A DNA stretch of 64,000 nucleotides from CAVQRC01 sp963715045 (GTDB taxonomy: Bacteria > Planctomycetota > Planctomycetia > Pirellulales > Lacipirellulaceae). The notes below the pieces were generated by a model. That model did no database searches. It saw only the letters and a list, made by a program, of their open reading frames with translations, and was not told the DNA's origin. The stretch covers positions 224,212-288,211 of the forward strand of contig CAVQRC010000016.1 in the NCBI GenBank assembly GCA_963715045.1, given 5' to 3'. Shown piece by piece: positions 56,404-64,000 of this stretch (its first letter is position 1; the number at the start of each line of letters is the position of its first letter). The position numbers and the translations under genes are program-made.

Positions 56404-59400
56404 ATGTCCCCGGCAAATTTCCGTCTGATCCGCCCGCTCTGTCTTGCCGTCTCGCTCCTTTCGGCTGCCGCCCTCCACGCCGATACCTACAACTGGAATG
56501 GCAGCGGCCCCCACAACTGGGACAATTCCGTGGCCTGGACCCACGTGGAAAACCCGTTCGATGGCGTCTTCGATGATGGAACCATCCCCTCGGGAGACGA
56601 CTTCGTCACGATCGCCAACGGTGACCTGCTCAATATCAATGTCGACACCGAAGGCGTCGACCGGCTCACCATCACCGGCGGCTCGGACGTCTCCACGAAC
56701 GGCAATCAACTGTTCGTCAACATCGGCAACGCGACCGGCCTGACACGGGTCAATGGAGGCGGCAGCATCCTGCATGTCGATTTCGGGTCCGGCGCGAACG
56801 ACTTCGACACCGACATCCTCGATCTCGAGGCGGGCGGAAAGCTGGAAATGGACGGTGGTTTTGCCCAGATCGACAACATTCTCAACGTTGACGCGGTGAG
56901 TTCGATCACCGGCCGCGGCACAATCCAGTTTCGCGACAATCTCGACACCAATGGCCAGCATTTCGAACTCGACGGAACGCTGCGGCCGATTGGCGGCACG
57001 CTGACGCTCCAGGCCATTCACGGTGGCACGCTCGACCTGGACGGCGGGGCGGGAAACAGCGTGATCGACGTCACGAGCGGAACGAGCAGCCTCGTCGTGC
57101 AGGGATCGATCGCGGACGCCTTCAGTGGCACGATGAGCATCGGCTCGGGCAACACGGTCGACATGGTCAACGGCTGGAATTCCAACGGTACGCTCAACCT
57201 CAGCGGCGGAACTCTGACTGGCGGAACGTTCACGCAGTCGGGGGGCACGACGACCGCCAGCAGCGGCACGAGCCAGATTACTGCCAACGCCAACCTGACC
57301 GGGGGAACGGTCACCGTGAACAGCGGCGCATTCCTGGACTTCACCGGCACCACCACGATCGCCTCGACCCCGACGCTGAACGTCAATGGCCGCCTGGACC
57401 TCGAAGATGCGACCCTCAACGGCACGACGTTCGGGGGAACTGGCGTGTTGCGTTTCAACGACGTGATCGACGTCAACAACACCGTCACGATCAACACGCC
57501 CACATTCAACTGGGATGGCGACGGTTCAACGACCAACATCGGCGCGAATGACCGGCTGGTCATCAACTCGAACGTGATCGAGGACTCAACGGATGGATTC
57601 GACGGCGTGGTCAATCTGGCGACCAATGCCCGACTCTCCGTCAACACGACCAACTCGTGGCGGCATGAGGGCGTCATGAATCTCGGCAACGGGGCGATCG
57701 TGGATGGACGGGAAATTCTCATCGGCTCCGGGGGCGCCGCGACGGGCACGGTCAACACGCAGAGCGGGACGGCGACGCTCGATACGTTTGTGCAACTCGA
57801 AGGCGGTGGCCGGCTGAATGTCGTATCCGGCACCACGCTGGGGATCTCCCGCTCGTCCCGCTTCGAAACCGGATCGATCTCCGATATCGACGGAACGCTC
57901 AACCTGGACGGGACCGTGACCTATTCCGGCGGAACCATCGGTGGCTCGGGAGTCATCAATCAGAATGCGGGGCGATCGTGACCGGTGATCAGACGATCGA
58001 TCTCGACTCGGCCACCGGCATCTACAACTTGGGATGGAAACGGTACCAACAATACGACCATCAACTCGAACAGCTCGCTGACGATCAACGCCCGCCGAAT
58101 CGATTCCAGCGACAACATCTTTGACGGCTCCGTCCGAATCAATGCCGGGAGGCTGGCTGTCACGACGTCTCAGTGACCCTGGCAGATGCGGGGAGAAATC
58201 CTGTTTCAGCAGCCCGGCGGGCTCAGCACGCCCCGGTTGTCCGGGGGCGACGTCGTGATCGGCGGCACGATCACCAACCTGGCTTCCAACGCCTTCATTT
58301 CGGCGCCGGTCGTCTTCGACTCGACCGCCAACGTCAACGTCGGTAGTGGCCGGCTGCGTTTGACCGGGTCACGCGTCGAGTTCGCCGGGGGCACCTTCAC
58401 AGGAACCGGGGAGCTTTCGCCCGGCTCACCTGACGTTCAGGTCACCGCTCCGACCACGTCCAGACCGGTATCTACAATCTCGACGACGGACCCACGACGA
58501 TCCAGCCGGGCGGGCATCTCAATCTCATGGTCGGTCGCATCGATGGCGATGATCAGATGGACGGCACGCTCACGCTCAACGGCGGCGATTTGTCGATCGA
58601 TACGCAACTTCCCGAGTGGAAACAGTCCTGGCTCGGAACCATCAATATGAATGGAGCGAGCGGAACACCGGATCTCAATGGGGAACCGGCGGTCCTGCAC
58701 GGGCTGTTGAACGTCAGCGGTGGCCTGGCCCGCATCAACGCCCCCGCACGATTTCGCCTCGATCCGACCGCGGTGGCCGGTTTCGGCGTGGATGAACCGA
58801 CCGTCAACATCGCCAGTGGAGCGATCCTCGAACTGGGCGGCAACAGCGAACTCAACGATGGCGTCTATAGCGGCGGTGGCGAATTGAGGATCTCCAACAC
58901 GGCCACGCTCCTCGGGGGCGCGAGCGTCGATGTCGATGCGCTGCGGCTCGACAGTGCCGGTGACGTCGCGATTAACGACGCGGATGTTGTGACAGACAAC
59001 TTCTTCCGAGGTCCGGGTAGCGGCTTCGCACTCAACGGCGGCCGGTTCCGCGTGGAACAGGGCCTCGGCACGTTCAACAGTTCATTCGCTTACGGCAACA
59101 CGAGCGAGGCTGATCAACCGGTGGTTGAAATCGCCGACGGCGCCCAGGTGACGGTGACCGAGTCGTGGAAGATCGCCGACGCACCAGGTACGTACGCCAA
59201 GACGACCATCGACGGCCAGAACGGGGGAACTGCTTCGCGGCTGCGGAGCGTTTCCACGAACGTGAACGCCGATTTGATCGTGGGTGGTAACGGGACCGGC
59301 GAACTCGAAGTCCTTGGCGGCGGCAAGGCCGAGTTCTGGGACGAGTTCATTGTGGGCCGGGCCGCGAATGCCGAAGGGACGGTCACGGTGGACGGCCGGG

Positions 59401-60774
59401 TGAACGGCCAATCGTCTTCGATCCTGCTCACTCAGAACGGCGACAACTCGCTCATCGAGATTGGCCGTGCCGGGACCGGGACTCTCAACATCACCAACGG
59501 CGGCTACGTCGAAACCCAGGGCGACATGAATGTCGGCGCGCTGGCGGGCAGCTCCGGTACGGTGATCATCGAAGGCCGGGCCGGCAACGTCGAGGCGGAA
59601 CTGTACGTCGAAGAAAACCTCACGGTCGGCGGGATGTTCGACGACGACGGAGGCTTCGGGTACGTGCTCGTTCGCGACGGCGGTAAGCTCACGGTCGTGG
59701 ACGACATCGACGTCGAGGACGACGGTGACATCGACGTCGAGAACGGGGGCGATCTCGATCCGAAGCGGCTGACGATCAACGGGGGCAGCTTCACGGCCGC
59801 ACCCGGAGCCCGGGTGGTGATCTCGGATTCCGGAGCCACGACCGACACCGGGTTCTTTGTCGGCCTGGGCAATGGGAACGGAACCGTGATCGTGAAGAAC
59901 GGCGGCGAACTGAAGACTGCCAATGCCACCGTCGGCGGCGGCGGCGCCAGCGGCAGCGTCATGGTCGAAGGCGCGGGGGCGATGTGGCAGGTCGATGGCA
60001 TGCTTCATGTGGCCGACGGCGGGATGGTCGATGCCAACGGCGGGCAGATCATGGCCGAGATGGTGGTCATCGATGACGGCGGCTCCGTCGAGAGCGACAC
60101 TGGGATTGCTGCCCCGCTGGTCAACAGCGGACTGTTGAGCCCCGGTGACTCGCCCGGCATTCTCGTCGTCGACTCCACGTTCGAGCAGACTCGTACCGGC
60201 ACGCTGCTGATCGAATTGGGAGGGCTCGACCAGGGGACGGAATACGATCTGCTCGACGTCACCGAGACCGCGACGCTCGCGGGCACGCTCGAAATCGCCC
60301 TGTTCGACCTCGGCCGTGGACCCTTCGAGCCGAGTGTCGGCGATGCTTTCAAAGTTCCTGACCGCGGGCAGCGGGATCGCCGGTACGTTCGCGAACGTCG
60401 TCGAACCGCAGCTTCCGTCCGGCCTTTCCTGGGACCTTGTTTACGACTCGAACGCCGTGATCCTCAACGTGATCTCCGACATGTTCTTCGCGGCCGATTT
60501 CGACAGCGACGGCGATGTCGATGGCGAAGACTTCCTCGCCTGGCAGAACGGCTTCGGCATCACCAGCGGTGCCCAGTTGAGTGACGGCGACGCCGACGGA
60601 GATGGCGACGTCGATGGCGGAGACTTCCTCACCTGGCAGAGTGAATTCGGTTCCGCCGCCGGCGGGGGCAGCTCAGCGACTGCGAACGTTCCCGAGCCGC
60701 ACGCCCTGGCCATCGTGTCGCTGCTGCTCGTCGGGTTGCTGGTCCGTACGCCAAAGCCCGGCATTTGGAAGTGA
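56404..60774 (+). CDS. Giant autotransporter-like PEP-CTERM protein with dockerin-type repeats, several frameshifts
   Basis: About 1,456 codons from ATG 56404 (GAGGAG upstream). Signal peptide LIRPLCLAVSLLSAAALHA, then about 1,200 residues of short beta-helix repeats rich in Gly/Asn/Thr (GGTLTGGTFTQSGGTTTASSG; GELEVLGGGKAEFWDEFIVG), as in autotransporter passenger or pectate-lyase-like surface proteins. Near the end two EF-type dockerin repeats (DFDSDGDVDGEDFLAW and DADGDGDVDGGDFLTW) and the PEP-CTERM helix VPEPHALAIVSLLLVGLLVR. The final KPGIWK is encoded by the 265-bp repeat. Breaks near 57975, 58020, 58180, 58450 and 60350. A surface or matrix protein; ligand unknown. Confidence 0.85.
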
Positions 60775-62076
60775 TGGCTAGGTAAACCTGGCCGACGCAC
60801 GCCCGGGTTGTTGATGCGGCGGCAATCGAAGCACCAGAATGCCGGGCTTTTTTCGCACCACCGGCGGCCCCGGCGATCGAGCCCGTTCAGGCAGACACGT
60901 CCTGTGCTCGGGCGCACGGTACACCAACCGGCCCGGGCAACGCACAGAATCCCGGCTTCGCGCAAGGCGATTCGGTTGCGGGCAACCACGCGAAGAAGCC
61001 GGGCTTCGGGGCAGGCCAAAGCCCGGCATTTGGAAGTGATGGCTGCGTAAAGCTGGCCGACGCACGCCCGGGTTGTTGATGCGGCGGCAATCGAAGCACC
61101 AGAATGCCGGGCTTTTTTCGCACCACCGGCGGCCCCGGCGATCGAGCCCGTTCAGGCAGACGCGTCCTGTGCTCGGGCGCACGGTACACCAACCGGCCCG
61201 GGCAACGCACAGAATCCCGGCTTCGCGCAAGACGATTCGGTTGCGGGCAACCACGCGAAGAAGCCGGGCTTCGGGGCAGGCCAAAGCCCGGCATTTGGAA
61301 GTGATGGCTACGCAAACCTGGCCGACGCACGCCCGGGTTGTTGATGCGGCGGCAATCGAAGCACCAGAATGCCGGGCTTTTTTCGCACCACCGGCGGCCC
61401 CGGCGATCGAGCCCGTTCAGGCAGACGCGTCCTGTGCTCGGGCGCACGGTACACCAACCGGCCCGGGCAACGCACAGAATCCCGGCTTCGCGCACGACGA
61501 TTCGGTTGCGGGCAACCACGCGAAGAAGCCGGGCTTCGGGGCAGGCCAAAGCCCGGCATTTGGAAGTGATGGCTAGGTAAACCTGGCCGACGCACGCCCG
61601 GGTTGTTGATGCGGCGGCAATCGAAGCACCAGAATGCCGGGCTTTTTTCGCACCACCGGCGGCCCCGGCGATCGAGCCCGTTCAGGCAGACGCGTCCTGT
61701 GCTCGGGCGCACGGTACACCAACCGGCCCGGGCAACGCACAGAATCCCGGCTTCGCGCAAGGCGATTCGGTTGCGGGCAACCACGCGAAGAAGCCGGGCT
61801 TCGGGGCAGGCCAAAGCCCGGCATTTGGAAGTGATGGCTAGCGCAAAGCTGGCCGACGCACGCCCGGGTTGTTGATGCGGCGGCAATCGAAGCACCAGAA
61901 TGCCGGGCTTTTTTCGCACCACCGGCGGCCCCGGCGATCGAGCCCGTTCAGGCAGACACGTCCTGTGCTCGGGCGCACGGTACACCAACCGGCCCGGGCA
62001 ACGCACAGAATCCCGGCTTCGCGCACGACGATTCTGTTGCGGGCAACCAAGCGAAGAAGCCGGGCTTCGCTCAAGG
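60753..62076. repeat. Tandem array of five near-identical 265-bp units
   Basis: Units start at 60753, 61018, 61283, 61548 and 61813, each exactly 265 bp apart; differences are a few bases. In each, AAAGCCCGGCATT (61018-61030 in unit 2) pairs with AATGCCGGGCTTT (61103-61115), followed by a T run; a second pair (CCCGGCTTCGCG / CGCGAAG-AAGCCGGG) closes the unit. The first unit supplies the last codons of the PEP-CTERM gene. The array lies between that gene and the convergent TolC gene. Open frames across it are not genes. Confidence 0.97.
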
Positions 62077-62138
62077 CACCACCTACGCCCGCCGGGTATT
62101 GCAGCTCTTCGGCGGGGAGCACGTCTTCGGGCTCTGGC

Positions 62139-63671
62139 TCAGGCAAGTCTTCGGCAACGGCGCGGCAGCGGCCGCAGCAACGCGGACGTGTCGCACCGCA
62201 AGACCTGCCAGCCGCCGCCCAGGGCGCGGTACAGCTCGATCAGCCCCGTGGCAACGTCCCCCTTGGCCAGGGCGGCTTCTTCTTCCTGGCGGGTCTTGAA
62301 GTTCTGCACATTGAATACGCGATTGAAGTCGGCTTCCCCCTCGGCGTACAACTTCATGATCAACTCGTTCGTCTTCCGCGCCGCGATCGCGGCCTCGATT
62401 TGAAAGCTCAGCCGCGTCTGCGAGCGGAGAAAGAACACCAGGGCGTTCTCTGCTTCCGCATTGGCCGTCAGCACCGTTTGACGATACGAGAACAGCAAGT
62501 CGCGGAAGAGTGCATCCTCGGCCCGCACGCTGTTGAGAATCCGACCGTAATTCAGCACGTTCCAGCTGAGTGACGGCCCCACCGATCCGAATGACGCGCC
62601 GCTCTTGAACAGATCCTGGAACTGGTTCGCGTTCACGCCGAGCGTACCGTTCACCGTAATCTGCGGATAGAACTCCGACTCCGCGACCCCGATCCGCGCA
62701 CTCTGACCGGCCAGCAGTCGCTCCGCCCGGCGAATATCTGGACGCCGTGTCAACAGGGCCGCCGGAATCCCGACCGCCACGTCGACCGGTACCGTCGGAA
62801 TCGGCCCCGTCCCCAGCAACCCGTTCAGGTCCTCCGGCGGGATCCCCAGCAGCACGCACAGCTGATTCTGCGATTGTCGCAACGCGATTTCCAACTGGGG
62901 TACGAACGCTTCAGTCTGGGCAAGACTCGACTTGGCCTGATACACATCGATTTCACTCGCGTCGCCTTCACGAAATCGCGTCTCTGCAAGTTCATAGGTC
63001 AGCCGCTGCGTTTCGACGTTCTGCTTGACGAGTTCCAGACGGCGTTGCCGCGTGCGAATGTCGACGTACGTGATCGCCACGTCGGCGACCAGCGTGATCA
63101 ACACGTCGCCGTAGTTTTCGATCGAGGCCTCGAGGTCGGCGTCTGCCGCTTCCACAGCCCGGCGAAATCGTCCCCAGAAGTCCAGCTCCCAGGCCAGGTT
63201 GAACTCGCCGTTCCAGACACTGAAGTGCCGATCAAAACCGGTCCCGGGCACGAGATTGTGCCGGTAGTCCGCATCGGCCTGCTGCTGTTGCGGGAAGACA
63301 TTCCCGGCGGCAATCGCCCGCAACGCCCGGGCGGCCAGAATGCGGGAGCCGGCCACGCGGAGCGACAGGTTCTGCCGGTAGGCGAGTCCCACCAATTCAC
63401 TCATCAGCGGATCGTTGAAGGTATTCCACCACGCCGCGTCGGCGGTCAAGTCGGTGCGGACCCGGCGATCGTCGGCATCGATCCAGTCGACGGCGACCTC
63501 CGCCGCGGGACGGCGGTACTCGGGACCCACCTTCAAGCCGTTCGCCAGCCACTGCCGCGGCCCGGTACAGCCGTTGAGCATGAGCGCCAGGCAGCCCAGC
63601 GAGCCCAGCATAATGGCCCACGCAGATCGACGCTCCGGGCAGTGAATCAGCGACGTCGGGGTGCTTCGCAT
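62139..63671 (-). CDS. TolC/NodT-type outer-membrane efflux lipoprotein
   Basis: About 510 residues. ATG 63671 begins a lipoprotein signal with lipobox LMLNGC. The TolC barrel pattern appears twice: WWNTFNDPLMSELVGLAYRQNLSLRVAGSRILAAR and ITYVDIRTRQRRLELVKQNVETQRLTYELAETRFREGDASEIDVYQAKSSLAQTEA, then RRPDIRRAERLLAGQSARIGVAESEFYPQITV (second half). It exports drugs, metals or polysaccharides with a pump that is not in this window. The frame stops at 62139, but the neighbouring frame continues with an acidic VAEDLPEPEPEDVLPAEELQYPAG tail, so an indel near 62150 is possible. It is convergent with the 265-bp array. Confidence 0.9.
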   Translation of the reverse strand: MRSTPTSLIHCPERRSAWAIMLGSLGCLALMLNGCTGPRQWLANGLKVGPEYRRPAAEVAVDWIDADDRRVRTDLTADAAWWNTFNDPLMSELVGLAYRQNLSLRVAGSRILAARALRAIAAGNVFPQQQQADADYRHNLVPGTGFDRHFSVWNGEFNLAWELDFWGRFRRAVEAADADLEASIENYGDVLITLVADVAITYVDIRTRQRRLELVKQNVETQRLTYELAETRFREGDASEIDVYQAKSSLAQTEAFVPQLEIALRQSQNQLCVLLGIPPEDLNGLLGTGPIPTVPVDVAVGIPAALLTRRPDIRRAERLLAGQSARIGVAESEFYPQITVNGTLGVNANQFQDLFKSGASFGSVGPSLSWNVLNYGRILNSVRAEDALFRDLLFSYRQTVLTANAEAENALVFFLRSQTRLSFQIEAAIAARKTNELIMKLYAEGEADFNRVFNVQNFKTRQEEEAALAKGDVATGLIELYRALGGGWQVLRCDTSALLRPLPRRCRRLA

Positions 63672-63951
63672 GATTGCCCGGGGGCCTCGCAACAGGAAAC
63701 GTAAATCCGCACAGTCCGCACAAGTGGTGTCATTCCTTGTTTCGTTACATTCGCCATCGCCAGATCAACTCGAATCGGCGTCGCGGCACAGCTTAACGGA
63801 AGCCCGACCCCTGTTCGCCGGTGACCGGCCCCTAGAATCGCTACAGTCGGAAAAGATGCCCCAGCCGATTCTCATTTCGAGTTGGCGAGGGCCGGTGCTC
63901 CCGGTAGGTTAGAGTCCCGAATCGGGCCCCCCGAACGACGAACAACACGTG

Positions 63952-64000
63952 ATGGCGACTTTGGCGACCAACAGCCGGCGACGTTTTCTGGGAGGATTGC
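63952..64000 (+). CDS. Start of a Tat-signal secreted protein (cut by the window end)
   Basis: ATG 63952 opens MATLATNSRRRFLGGL, a twin-arginine export start (SRRRFL). Only 16 complete codons are present. The family cannot be named; Gfo/Idh or DUF1501 proteins start in this way in this genome. Confidence 0.6.
   Translation, partial: MATLATNSRRRFLGGL

Noticed and set aside
60778..62006. Long open frames on both strands across the 265-bp array
   Set aside because: 265 is not a multiple of 3, so each unit is read in a different frame; the translations are shadows of a GC-rich repeat.

Overview
The window looks like the chromosome of a planctomycete (Pirellulales/Planctomycetales type). The evidence is the gene content: three pairs of planctomycete cytochrome/DUF1549-DUF1553 proteins with DUF1501 proteins, two sulfatases, twin-arginine-signal Gfo/Idh/MocA dehydrogenases and TIM-barrel isomerases, PEP-CTERM and dockerin proteins, a BlaI/M56 pair and a REP-associated (IS200-like) transposase. 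The DNA is GC-rich, so long antisense open frames are common and meaningless.

Layout. 1-6.4 kb (minus strand): an operon-like row of SLC13 symporter, sulfatase with HEAT-like tail, ROK kinase, old-yellow-enzyme oxidoreductase and the start of an Nramp-like transporter. 6.6-12.0 kb (plus): lipoprotein, DoxX protein, di-heme cytochrome and a NarL-type two-component pair. 12.2-16.4 kb: a nitric-oxide defence locus with Ric/ScdA di-iron repair protein and quinol NO reductase on the minus strand, divergent from an Rrf2 regulator that overlaps a Tll0287-like heme protein; an imperfect inverted operator lies between them. 16.5-22.1 kb: spondin-domain PEP-CTERM protein, BlaI/M56 pair, double SGNH hydrolase. 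22.2-26.2 kb (minus): a four-gene uronate operon (KDG kinase, GH88-like hydrolase, SDR reductase, KDPG aldolase). 26.3-31.3 kb: small basic protein, TIM-barrel isomerase, phage/plasmid-type protein, Gfo/Idh dehydrogenase, LRR protein. 31.3-32.3 kb: transposase bracketed by inverted REP-like repeats. 32.3-40.3 kb: two PSCyt-DUF1501 pairs. 40.5-51.7 kb: sodium/solute symporter, Gfo/Idh, enolase-superfamily enzyme, sialate O-acetylesterase, NHL and TIM-barrel proteins, sulfatase. 52.3-55.9 kb: third PSCyt-DUF1501 pair. 56.4-60.8 kb: giant autotransporter-like PEP-CTERM/dockerin protein. 62.1-63.7 kb: TolC-type lipoprotein. The window ends in the first 16 codons of another Tat-signal protein.

Together these genes describe an aerobic or microaerobic polysaccharide degrader (sulfated and uronate-containing glycans) with respiratory NO detoxification.

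Two properties stand out. First, about 35 single-base frame breaks interrupt otherwise well conserved genes, eight of them within about 1.3 kb (14.27-15.51 kb). Most look like sequence errors, because each break is repaired by one base and the protein continues. Second, the window is rich in structured intergenic repeats: a 5 x 265-bp near-identical array and a second array sharing its palindromic core, both between convergent genes; a 4 x 92-bp array between divergent genes; dispersed hairpins with compensatory changes; and 7-8-nt microsatellites at gene edges.
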